Source: JBBCJM01 sp037190175 (GTDB lineage: Bacteria > Pseudomonadota > Alphaproteobacteria > Rhodobacterales > Rhodobacteraceae). From it: a stretch of DNA of 14,328 nt. This document shows positions 1-6,528 of this stretch, piece by piece. The stretch lies in NCBI GenBank assembly GCA_037190175.1, contig JBBCJM010000184.1, positions 1-14,328 on the forward strand, read 5' to 3'. Made by a program: the position numbers and the translations under genes. The notes beneath the pieces are model-generated. The model searched no databases. It saw only the letters and a program-made list of their open reading frames with translations, and was not told the DNA's origin. Numbering within the stretch: position 1 is the stretch's first letter; every line of letters begins with the position of its first letter.

Positions 1-145
1 CCGGGGGGTTTCACACCCCCCGGACCCCCGTGGAGTACTTGGGCCAAGATGAGGGACAGTTTGAGTCAGATTGTCCCCTCTTCTGCTTCTCTTTCGAGCC
101 ACAAATATCCCGCGGGGGGGGTCCGGGGGGCGCGAAGCCCCCCGG
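1..145. repeat. Inverted extragenic hairpin element
   Basis: Two G/C-run hairpins face each other. The left one has arms at 1-8 and 16-23 around a 7-nt loop. The right one has 9-bp arms at 123-131 and 137-145 around loop GCGAA. The sequence running inward from the left hairpin (from about 16 to 40) resembles the reverse complement of the sequence running inward from the right one (from about 143 down to 103), so the element looks like two inverted copies of one unit. Between them, GGGACA (53-58) and TGTCCC (72-77) form a third hairpin followed by a pyrimidine-rich stretch on the plus strand. No convincing gene lies here. From general familiarity, such palindromic units are common between genes in Rhodobacteraceae; the copy number in this genome is unknown. 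Confidence 0.55.
123..145 (-). terminator. Hairpin downstream of ald
   Basis: A 9-bp perfect stem with loop GCGAA starts 24 nt past the ald stop codon on the minus strand. It is the first strong hairpin that ald transcription would meet and could act as its terminator. No T-run follows it on the minus strand (a C-run does), so it may instead stabilise the 3' end or simply be part of the extragenic repeat. Confidence 0.4.
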
Positions 146-168
146 CGCTCGATGCAGGGAACGGCCGG

Positions 169-1287
169 TCAGATCTCCAGCGCCGCCTCGGCCGGCGTCG
201 TCTCGATTCCCTGCGCGGCGCCGACCGCGGCATAGGTCAGCCGCCCGGCGTGGACGTTGAGACCGGCCAGCAGATGGGGATCCTCGGCGCAGGCGCGGCG
301 CCAGCCCTTGTCGGCCAGCGCCAGCAGGAAAGGCAGCGTGGCGTTGCCCAGCGCCTGGGTCGAGGTGCGGGCCAACGCGCCGGGCATGTTGGCCACGCAG
401 TAATGCACGATCCCCTCCACCTCGTAGATCGGGTCGGCATGGGTGGTGGGGCGCGAGGTCTCGAAACAGCCGCCCTGGTCGATCGCCACGTCCACGATCG
501 CCGCGCCGGGCCGCATCGACGGCAGCTGCGCGCGCGTCACCAGCCGGGGCGCGGCCGCGCCGGGGATCAGCACCGCGCCGATCACCAGATCGGCCTCGGG
601 CAGCAGACCGGCCAGCGCCGCGGCGGAGGAATACTGCGTGGTCAGCCGGCCCTGGAAGATGTCGTCCAGCCAGGACATCCGGGGCACGGAACGGTCCAGC
701 ACGGTGACGTTCGCCCCCATCCCCACCGCCACCCGCGCCGCCGCGGTGCCCACCACCCCGCCGCCGATGATCACCACGTTCGCCGGCCGCACCCCCGGCA
801 CGCCCCCCAACAGCACGCCGCGCCCGCCGTTGGCCTTCTGCAGCGCCCAGGCGCCCACCTGCGGCGCCAGCCGCCCCGCCACCTCGGACATCGGGGCCAG
901 CAGCGGCAGCCCGCCGCGGGCGTCGGTCACCGTCTCGTAGGCGATGCAGGTCGCGCCGGAGGCGATCAGGTCGCGCGTCTGCTCCGGGTCGGGCGCGAGG
1001 TGAAGATAGGTGAAGAGCACCTGCCCCTGCCGCAGCATCGCCCGTTCGGCCGGCTGCGGCTCCTTCACCTTCACGATCAGCTCGGCCCCCGCGAAGACCT
1101 CGGCCGCCGTGGCCGCGATTCCCGCCCCGGCGGCGAGGTAGTCGGCGTCCGGGAACCCCGCGCCCTCGCCCGCCCCGGTCTCGACCAGCACCCGGTGGCC
1201 ATGCGCCACCGCCTCGCGCGCCGCGTCGGGGGTCAGGCCCACGCGGAACTCCTGCGGCTTCACTTCCTTCGGGCATCCGATCAGCAT
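169..1287 (-). CDS. ald: Alanine dehydrogenase
   Basis: Catalyses NAD-dependent, reversible oxidative deamination of L-alanine to pyruvate and ammonium in the cytoplasm. The 372-residue product has the family's usual length. With this start, the known family residues fall at their standard numbers: Arg15, Lys75 and His96 for substrate and catalysis, Asp198 for the NAD ribose and Asp270 in the active site. The Rossmann loop GGGVVG lies at 175-180. The start is supported by AGGGAG (complement of 1294-1299) six bases upstream; an ATG two codons earlier sits too close to that site. The related PntA transhydrogenase subunit is excluded by length and by the lack of a pntB partner. A divergent Lrp-family regulator next to it is the usual arrangement for alanine-responsive control. 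Confidence 0.95.
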   Translation of the reverse strand: MLIGCPKEVKPQEFRVGLTPDAAREAVAHGHRVLVETGAGEGAGFPDADYLAAGAGIAATAAEVFAGAELIVKVKEPQPAERAMLRQGQVLFTYLHLAPDPEQTRDLIASGATCIAYETVTDARGGLPLLAPMSEVAGRLAPQVGAWALQKANGGRGVLLGGVPGVRPANVVIIGGGVVGTAAARVAVGMGANVTVLDRSVPRMSWLDDIFQGRLTTQYSSAAALAGLLPEADLVIGAVLIPGAAAPRLVTRAQLPSMRPGAAIVDVAIDQGGCFETSRPTTHADPIYEVEGIVHYCVANMPGALARTSTQALGNATLPFLLALADKGWRRACAEDPHLLAGLNVHAGRLTYAAVGAAQGIETTPAEAALEI

Positions 1288-1417
1288 GGGCATCTCCCTG
1301 GCGATGGGAAAGGATCGCGCCGCAGCCGTCGCGGTTTCTTCACAATTTGCTGGCGGGCGGGCGCGCGTGGCGTAGAATCCATCCCAAGGCGCCCCCCGCA
1401 AGGCAGAAACCGCCGCG
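1288..1417. promoter_or_regulatory. ald / Lrp divergent control region
   Basis: This 130-bp gap separates the divergent starts of ald and the Lrp-type regulator and must hold both promoters. TAGAAT at 1373-1378 is a plausible -10 for the regulator, 39 bases before its ATG, but no good -35 stands 16-18 bases upstream. No clear promoter for ald could be fixed. The best-supported element is the Lrp-like box listed separately. Confidence 0.5.
1338..1352 (-). promoter_or_regulatory. Lrp-like operator
   Basis: Read on the minus strand, this 15-mer (CAGCAAATTGTGAAG) matches the E. coli Lrp consensus YAGHAWATTWTDCTR at 12 of 15 positions; read on the plus strand it matches at 11. It is the most A+T-rich spot in a G+C-rich gap. 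It sits 51 bases upstream of the ald start and 65 upstream of the regulator, so one bound regulator could act on both genes. Binding is inferred. Confidence 0.45.
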
Positions 1418-1879
1418 ATGACCGAACTCGACGCCACCGACCGCCGCATCCTGACCGTCCTGCAGAAGGAGGGGCGGATCACCAATGCCGAACTGAGCGA
1501 GCGGGTGAACCTCTCGCCCTCGGCCTGCCACCGCAGGGTGCAGCGGCTGGAGGAGGAGGGGTTCATCGCCGGCTATGTCGCGCTCTTGGACGTCCGGCGG
1601 ATGGGCCGGCCCACCACGGTCTTCGTGGAGATCACCCTGCAATCGCAGGCCGACGAGGTGCTGGACGCCTTCGAGAAGGCGGTGGGCCGGGTACCGGACG
1701 TGCTGGAATGCCACCTGATGGCGGGTTCGGCCGACTATCTGCTGAAGATCGCCGTGCAGGACACCGAGGACTTCGCCCGCATCCACCGCCAATGGCTGAC
1801 CCGCCTGCCCGGGGTGGCGCAGATGCAGTCCTCCTTCGCGCTGCGCACGGTGGTGAAGACCACGGCGCTGTCGGTTTAG
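1418..1879 (+). CDS. Lrp/AsnC family transcriptional regulator
   Basis: A 153-residue feast/famine regulator of standard length. The N-terminal winged helix-turn-helix covers about residues 5-60, with a recognition helix in NLSPSACHRRVQRLE. A RAM ligand-sensing and oligomerisation domain follows (about 70-145), including the usual HLMAGSADYLLKI segment. Divergence from ald strongly suggests that it senses alanine or a related amino acid and activates ald, as AldR-type regulators do; that ligand is inferred from context. The start lacks a strong Shine-Dalgarno (AAGGCAG about 10 bases upstream is weak), but the protein begins exactly where family members begin. Its stop codon lies eight bases from the convergent stop of the small minus-strand gene that follows. 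Confidence 0.9.
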   Translation: MTELDATDRRILTVLQKEGRITNAELSERVNLSPSACHRRVQRLEEEGFIAGYVALLDVRRMGRPTTVFVEITLQSQADEVLDAFEKAVGRVPDVLECHLMAGSADYLLKIAVQDTEDFARIHRQWLTRLPGVAQMQSSFALRTVVKTTALSV

Positions 1880-1891
1880 GGGGGGCCCTAA
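1876..1891. terminator. Stop-to-stop mini-hairpin
   Basis: TTAGGG and CCCTAA form a perfect 6-bp inverted repeat around GGGG. The palindrome supplies the TAG stop codons of both convergent genes. It is the only hairpin in the eight-base gap and might slow or end transcription in both directions, but it is short and has no T-run. Confidence 0.35.
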
Positions 1892-2268
1892 CGGTGGCTC
1901 CGCAACATCGCGACCGCCCAAGGCTCGGCAAAGTCCGAGGTGAGGAAGCCCCGCAAGATACGGTCGAGCAGAACCTGGGAAACTGGATCCTTCCGCACGA
2001 AATAGCCAGCGGCCAGAAAGCGATCCATGTCCGCCGCACTGCGCCGCTCGGCCTTGCGATAGGCGACATAGCTGGGATGACGAACGAAGGAATGCTCGCC
2101 CGGCAGGATCACACAGGCTGGATCGTACCGGATGCCCGCGTGGATCGAGGTGACCGATACCACGAGCCGGAAGTCCGGCCGTTCCATCGAACCCGTGCAG
2201 ACGACGAAGAGATGCTTGAACTCGGCCGGGCCGGAGGGCACGAGAAAGGTGTCGCCGACCTCCGGCAC
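1888..2268 (-). CDS. Unrecognised small protein, putative toxin partner of the Panacea protein
   Basis: I do not recognise the family with certainty. The 126-residue product has no signal peptide or membrane segment. Its first half is beta-rich with an opening GDTFLVP and a later VILPGEHSFVRHPSYVAYR segment, loosely like the SH3-type barrel of PemK/MazF toxins. The second half looks helical. It starts with GTG four bases after the stop of the SocA/Panacea gene, so the two genes are surely one transcript and probably translationally linked. Panacea-domain antitoxins are known to pair with very varied toxins, which makes this protein the candidate toxin. Antitoxin-first order also fits. The function is inferred only from position and size. 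Confidence 0.6.
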   Translation of the reverse strand: MPEVGDTFLVPSGPAEFKHLFVVCTGSMERPDFRLVVSVTSIHAGIRYDPACVILPGEHSFVRHPSYVAYRKAERRSAADMDRFLAAGYFVRKDPVSQVLLDRILRGFLTSDFAEPWAVAMLRSHR

Positions 2269-2272
2269 TGTG

Positions 2273-2839
2273 TCAGGCCGGCCCGGACCACGCCCGATCC
2301 GTCAGGCGATGCTGGAGGACCGCTTCGGCCAGATATTCGGCATTCGGTTTGTCGAGGAACTTGAACACCCGGCCGTGCGGGATGGGGGTGGAGGATCCAT
2401 GCGGATTCTCCCACTCCGGGCAGTTCGCATGAGTCCAGTCGCGCAGGTCGAACTGATGCAGATGACCGAAACGGTGCCAAAGGTCGTCCAAGATACGCAG
2501 ATCTGCGCGGCTGAGGTGATCGAGATCCTCGGGCCCCACCCCCTCGGCGCAGAGGATGTCATAACCCGCGCGCCCGCCGATATAGCGGGGCCACACCTCG
2601 CTTTCGGTCAGCCCATTGATGCAGTTGAGCGAGATGGAGGTGACCGGACCATGATCCATGGACACCAGCCGATCATAGAACATTGGTTCGTCATAGGCCG
2701 CCATGCTCTCGCGTTCCGCCAGATACATCAGCTTGGCCAGTTTGAGCACATTGATGCGCCCGCCCGCCTTCAAGGCGAACCATGCGGCGACCTGGGCCGC
2801 CTTGACCTCTCGGTATCCATACATCCGGGCGCCACTCAT
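2273..2839 (-). CDS. SocA/Panacea-domain (DUF4065-type) protein, putative antitoxin
   Basis: The 188-residue product carries the SocA/Panacea fold: KAAQVAAWFALKAGGRINVLKLAKLMYLAERE near the N-terminus is the family's typical helical opening, followed by MDHGPV and a LNCINGL helix. Panacea domains act as promiscuous antitoxins that bind and block unrelated toxins, and SocA is also a proteolytic adaptor. The start is uncertain. Codons at 2899, 2839 and 2824 all lack a strong Shine-Dalgarno; homologous proteins begin close to MYGYREV, which favours 2824 or 2839. Base composition is somewhat less G+C-rich than in the neighbours, which may hint at horizontal gain. The small downstream gene is the presumed toxin. 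Confidence 0.8.
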   Translation of the reverse strand: MSGARMYGYREVKAAQVAAWFALKAGGRINVLKLAKLMYLAERESMAAYDEPMFYDRLVSMDHGPVTSISLNCINGLTESEVWPRYIGGRAGYDILCAEGVGPEDLDHLSRADLRILDDLWHRFGHLHQFDLRDWTHANCPEWENPHGSSTPIPHGRVFKFLDKPNAEYLAEAVLQHRLTDRAWSGPA

Positions 2840-2991
2840 CACGGCAGAACATAGGCTCGATTTGCCCGGAGAGAAAGCACCAAGGATGGCCGATTTCATG
2901 CCATTCGTGTCACATCGACCATGATGACAAATCCCTTCACCCCCGACGCCGCCGTTGCGCCGCGCGCGGGCGGTGGCCTATCGTTGCCGCC
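2840..2991. promoter_or_regulatory. Divergent control region, Panacea pair / TPR-CHAT gene
   Basis: A 152-bp gap between divergent starts. TGTCA (2908-2912) and TGACA (2925-2929) form an inverted repeat with a 12-base spacer, and a second, interleaved repeat CATC/GATG lies at 2913-2916 and 2923-2926. This could be an operator for the toxin-antitoxin pair. Facing the CHAT gene, TTGCGC (2955-2960) and TATCGT (2979-2984) are spaced 18 bases apart as a weak -35/-10. That promoter would start RNA about at the ATG. All of this is by eye. Confidence 0.35.
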
Positions 2992-5502
2992 ATGCGCCTT
3001 GTCCTGATCCTGTGCCTGCTGCTTCTGGCCCTGCCGGCCCGCGCCGATGGCCCGCTGGCCTCGGTGGACCCCGAGCGGCTGCGGCTGGCCGAGACCGATC
3101 CGTGGGTGGCGCACGAGATCGCCCTCGAACTGGCGGCGACCTGGGAGGAGCCCAACCTGCGCGCCGCGCTGCCCCTGTTCGAGCGGGCGCGCGACGAGTT
3201 CTTCCGGCTGGGCGAGATCCGGTCCGCCGCGATGACCGCGGTCACGGTGGCGCGGGTGCTCAACGGGCTCAGCGACTATCGGGGCGCGCTGGCGCAGACG
3301 GCGCTGGCCGAGCAGGCCTACAACGATCTGCCCCGCGATGCCCAGACCGATGCGATGCGCGTCTGGATGCTGGTGGAACGCGCCACCACCCAGCAGAACC
3401 TCTCGCTCTACGAGGACAGCAACCGCACCGCCGCCGCCGCCCGCCGGATCGCCGAAACCCTGGGCGACGAGGGGTTGGTCGCCTCCACCTGGTGGGTCGA
3501 GGGGATCAACCACGAGGGGCTGTCGCAGTTCGACGCCGCACTGGCCGCCTATGGCAGGGCGCTCAGCTTCCACACCCGCACCGAGGGGAACCGGAGCCTG
3601 AACGTGGGCTTCCTCGCCTCGAACATCGGCTGGGTCTATACAAGGATGGGCAACTACCCCGAGGCGCGGCGCTGGCAGGAGACCGCGCTGTCCATCGTGG
3701 AGCCGCAGATCGGCCGCTTCACCGACCCCACCACCAAGCTGCGCATCAACATCGGCCTGGTGGCGCTGGAGGAGGGCAAGGCCGACGAGGCCATCGAATG
3801 GTCGTTCAGCGTGATGCCCTTCATCGCCGCCAACCGCACGCAGATGCTGTCGGACCAGCGGTGGAACTTCGAGCTGCTCTCGCGCGCCTTCGCCATGAAG
3901 GGGCAGGTCGACCGGGCGATCTTCTTCGGCAAGATGGCGGTCAACGCGCAGCAGGAGATCCGGGCCACCAATACCGTGACCGGCGCGCATGACGTGGCGG
4001 CCAGCCAGGCGGAATGGCGGCGGCTCTACCAGTCGCTGGCCGACCTGCTGCTGAGCCAGGGCCGGGTGGGCGAGGCGCAGGCGGTGCTGAACATGGAGAA
4101 GGAGGAGGAGGTCTTCCAGTTCCTGCGCCGCGACGTCACCGCCCCGATCACCCAGACCCGCGCGCTCTTGACCGACGCCGAGATGGCGCAGGAGGCGGCC
4201 TTGGCCGCGCTGGCCGAGGCCCCTGTGGCCGCCGAGCGCGAGCTGCGCGAGATCATGGCCCGGTTCGACAGCGGCGAGGCGACCGAGGCCGACGAGGACC
4301 GCGCCATGGCCCTGCAGGAGGCGTTGCAGGCGGCCTCGGACGCCTTCGACGCCTCGGTCGCGGCCTTCATGGCCGAGGTGCCGGAGCCGCAGCGCGCCGG
4401 CCTGCGGGCGGGGTTCGATGCCGCCGGAAGCTATCAGGCGGTGCTGGCCGACCTGCCCCGGCCCACCGCGATCCTGCAGGTGGCGGCGCTGGACCAGGCC
4501 ACCCACCTGTTCCTGACCCTGCCGGGCCTGACCCTGCACCGCGAGGTCGCGATCCCCCGCGCCGAACTGGCCCGGCTGGTGCTCGACGCGCTGACCGCGC
4601 TGGAGGAGGTCTCGCCGCAGGCGCCCGAGCGGTTGCAGGCCCTGCACCGGGTGCTCTTCGCGCCCGTCTCGGCGGATCTGGCCGAGGCGGGGGTCGAGGT
4701 GGTGATGCTGAACCTAGACGGGTTCCTGCGCTACGTCCCCTTCGCCGCGCTGCACGACGGGGACAGCTATCTCGTGGAGCATTACGCCTTCGCGCTCTAC
4801 TCGCCCGCCGTGCCCACCCAGTTCGCCGCCGGGGTCCGGGCGGCCGAGGCGACGGCGGGCTTCGGGGTGACCAAGGCGCACGCCGGCTTCTCGCCCCTGC
4901 CCGGGGTGAAGGCGGAACTCGACACCATCTTCGGCGACGTGCTGACGGGCCAGACCGCGCTGGACGAGGCGTTCGACGAAACGAGCCTGCGCCGCAGCCT
5001 GCTGCGCCGCCCCGGCATCCTGCACATCGCCAGCCATTTCTCCCTGCAACCGGGGCGCGAGGACGACAGTTTCCTGCTCTTGGGCGACGGCTCGCGCCTG
5101 ACCCTCTCGCGGATCCGCGAAACGCGGGCCTTGCGGTTCCAGGGGGTGGACCTGCTGACGCTTTCGGCCTGCCAGACCGCGCGGGGCGGCGACGGATCCG
5201 AGATCGACGGCTTCGGCGCCACCGCGCAGCTGAACGGGGCGGCGGCAGTGATGGCCTCGCTCTGGCCGGTGTCGGACGCGGCGACGCCCGAGCTGATGCG
5301 GGTGTTCTACGCCGGGCTGATCGAGGAAGGGCTGGACAAGGCCGAGGCCCTGCGCCGCGCCCAGGTGGCGATGCTGACCGGCGAAGGGATGGCCAGCGGG
5401 CCGGCGCGCACCGCCGAGGCGCTGGACGAACCCGAAGGACCGCAGGGCACCAGCCATCCCTACTACTGGTCGGCCTTCGTGCTGATGGGCAACTGGCTGT
5501 AG
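2992..5502 (+). CDS. Exported TPR-CHAT protein (caspase-like peptidase)
   Basis: An 836-residue protein with a clear signal peptide (hydrophobic 3-14, probable cut after Ala-Arg-Ala at 18), so it acts in the periplasm or outside. Residues about 35-370 are helical repeats of TPR type (for example the segment around FDAALAAYGRALSF). An Ala/Glu-rich helical linker follows (about 390-470). The C-terminal CHAT domain spans about 545-836. It keeps the caspase-like dyad: His682 in the HIASHF motif and Cys727 in the LSACQTA motif, then the WPVSD and YYWSAFVLMG landmarks of the family. Substrate and trigger are unknown. It stands alone: no co-directional neighbour is close, and the next gene converges on it. 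No Shine-Dalgarno precedes the start. Confidence 0.88.
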   Translation: MRLVLILCLLLLALPARADGPLASVDPERLRLAETDPWVAHEIALELAATWEEPNLRAALPLFERARDEFFRLGEIRSAAMTAVTVARVLNGLSDYRGALAQTALAEQAYNDLPRDAQTDAMRVWMLVERATTQQNLSLYEDSNRTAAAARRIAETLGDEGLVASTWWVEGINHEGLSQFDAALAAYGRALSFHTRTEGNRSLNVGFLASNIGWVYTRMGNYPEARRWQETALSIVEPQIGRFTDPTTKLRINIGLVALEEGKADEAIEWSFSVMPFIAANRTQMLSDQRWNFELLSRAFAMKGQVDRAIFFGKMAVNAQQEIRATNTVTGAHDVAASQAEWRRLYQSLADLLLSQGRVGEAQAVLNMEKEEEVFQFLRRDVTAPITQTRALLTDAEMAQEAALAALAEAPVAAERELREIMARFDSGEATEADEDRAMALQEALQAASDAFDASVAAFMAEVPEPQRAGLRAGFDAAGSYQAVLADLPRPTAILQVAALDQATHLFLTLPGLTLHREVAIPRAELARLVLDALTALEEVSPQAPERLQALHRVLFAPVSADLAEAGVEVVMLNLDGFLRYVPFAALHDGDSYLVEHYAFALYSPAVPTQFAAGVRAAEATAGFGVTKAHAGFSPLPGVKAELDTIFGDVLTGQTALDEAFDETSLRRSLLRRPGILHIASHFSLQPGREDDSFLLLGDGSRLTLSRIRETRALRFQGVDLLTLSACQTARGGDGSEIDGFGATAQLNGAAAVMASLWPVSDAATPELMRVFYAGLIEEGLDKAEALRRAQVAMLTGEGMASGPARTAEALDEPEGPQGTSHPYYWSAFVLMGNWL

Positions 5503-5551
5503 GGCGCTGACGAAGCCCCCCATCCCCCCGGCAGGGGGAGGGGAAGCGCCC
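5502..5551. terminator. Convergent-gene hairpin, probable bidirectional terminator
   Basis: GGGCGCT (5502-5508) pairs with AGCGCCC (5545-5551). Inside it, runs of C (5516-5520, 5524-5529) face runs of G (5534-5538, 5540-5543), giving a long imperfect stem. It fills most of the 69-bp gap between the convergent ends of the CHAT gene and apbE and could end both transcripts. There is no T-run on either side. Confidence 0.5.
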
Positions 5552-5571
5552 GTCCAGCCGGCGATCCCGCC

Positions 5572-6528
5572 TCAGATCTCCCGCACCGTCCCGTCGCTGC
5601 GCCACAGGATCGCGCGCGAGCCGGCATAGGCGGACAGGAGGCCCTCCGCCGCGCCCTCGCCCGCGACATAGATCGCGGTGGAGAGTGCGTCGGCCCAGAC
5701 CGCGCGGGGCGAGACCACCGCGACCTGGGTCAGGCTCTCCGGGCTCTGCCCGGTGCGGGGATCGAAGATGTGGTGGCCGCCCGCCGCGAACCGCATCCCG
5801 TAGCCGCCCGAGACCGCCAGCGCCGCCCCGGCCAGCGCCACCTCGCGGTCAAGGACGGTCGGCGCCTGCGGGTTGACCAGCCCCACGGCGAAGGGCCGTC
5901 CGTCGGGTGCGGCGCCCAGCGCCCGGGTCTCGCCCAGTTCGATCATCGCGTTCTCGAACCCCTCGTCGCCGAGGATCCGGGTGATCCGGTCGGTGATGTG
6001 GCCCTGCGCGATGCCGTTCAGGCTGGCCGCCATGCCCGGCCTGCCGAAGCGCACCTCGCGCCGGCCGGCCGAGACCGCGGCGTAATCCACCAGCGGCAGC
6101 ACCCGCTCCAGCTCCCCGCCCCGGCCCGCGGCGTAGAGCTGCCACAGCGGCTGGGTGGTGGGGTCGAAGGCCCCGCCGCTGAGCTCGGCGATCCGCTGGC
6201 TCTGCCCGAAGACCTCGACCAGATCGGCGGAAGGCGCCTCCAGCCTGCCATCGCGGTTCAGGCGCGCGAGTTCGCTGTCCGGGCGGTAGAGGCTGAACAC
6301 GTTCTCCAGCCGCTCGATCTCCACCAGCATCCGGGCGATGGCGCGGCGGGCGTGGCCGGGGTTCGGGTGCCACAGCGTCATCCCCGACCAGGCCCCCAGC
6401 ACCTCGCCCTGCCAGCGCGCCGGCTCGGGCACGTCGCGCAGCGCCCGCGCACCCAGCACCCCCAAAGGCAGCGCCAGCCCCGCGGCCAGCACCCGCAGCA
6501 CCCGGCGGCGTGGCAGGCCCCGGCTCAT
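5572..6528 (-). CDS. apbE: FAD:protein FMN transferase (ApbE/NosX family)
   Basis: Transfers FMN from FAD onto a Ser/Thr of target proteins in the periplasm. The 318-residue protein starts with a twin-arginine-like leader (PRRRVLRVLAAGLALPLG), as NosX-type members often do. ApbE landmarks appear in order: GGAFDPTTQPLW, LNGIAQGHITDRI, the HHIFDPRTG motif, and the metal-binding ADALSTA loop (Asp280, Thr284). Its ATG overlaps the stop of the NosR-like gene (ATGA), so it is last in a coupled four-gene operon. The NosR-like protein next to it has the matching flavin acceptor motif and is its obvious substrate. In denitrifiers NosX serves NosR, but no nitrous oxide reductase gene is present here. 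Confidence 0.9.
   Translation of the reverse strand: MSRGLPRRRVLRVLAAGLALPLGVLGARALRDVPEPARWQGEVLGAWSGMTLWHPNPGHARRAIARMLVEIERLENVFSLYRPDSELARLNRDGRLEAPSADLVEVFGQSQRIAELSGGAFDPTTQPLWQLYAAGRGGELERVLPLVDYAAVSAGRREVRFGRPGMAASLNGIAQGHITDRITRILGDEGFENAMIELGETRALGAAPDGRPFAVGLVNPQAPTVLDREVALAGAALAVSGGYGMRFAAGGHHIFDPRTGQSPESLTQVAVVSPRAVWADALSTAIYVAGEGAAEGLLSAYAGSRAILWRSDGTVREI

Noticed and set aside
169..1566. Longer ald frame reaching into the Lrp gene
   Set aside because: The extension would cover the divergent promoter region and shift Lys75/His96/Asp270 away from their conserved numbering.
49..2364. Long plus-strand open frame (771 codons) across ald and the Lrp gene
   Set aside because: Arg/Gly/His/Pro-rich, low-complexity translation typical of the antisense of a G+C-rich gene; ald on the opposite strand and the Lrp gene in another frame explain the DNA.
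2132..2854. 240-codon plus-strand frame opposite the Panacea pair
   Set aside because: No family resemblance, while the minus strand shows a clear SocA/Panacea domain and a tightly spaced partner.
2896..4647. 583-codon minus-strand open frame opposite the CHAT gene
   Set aside because: Compositional shadow (Gly/Gln/His/Leu-rich); the sense strand has a signal peptide, TPR repeats and a CHAT domain.
4014..5510. 498-codon frame-shifted plus-strand frame within the CHAT gene
   Set aside because: Gly/Arg/Ala-rich out-of-frame product without any domain, wholly overlapping the CHAT coding region.
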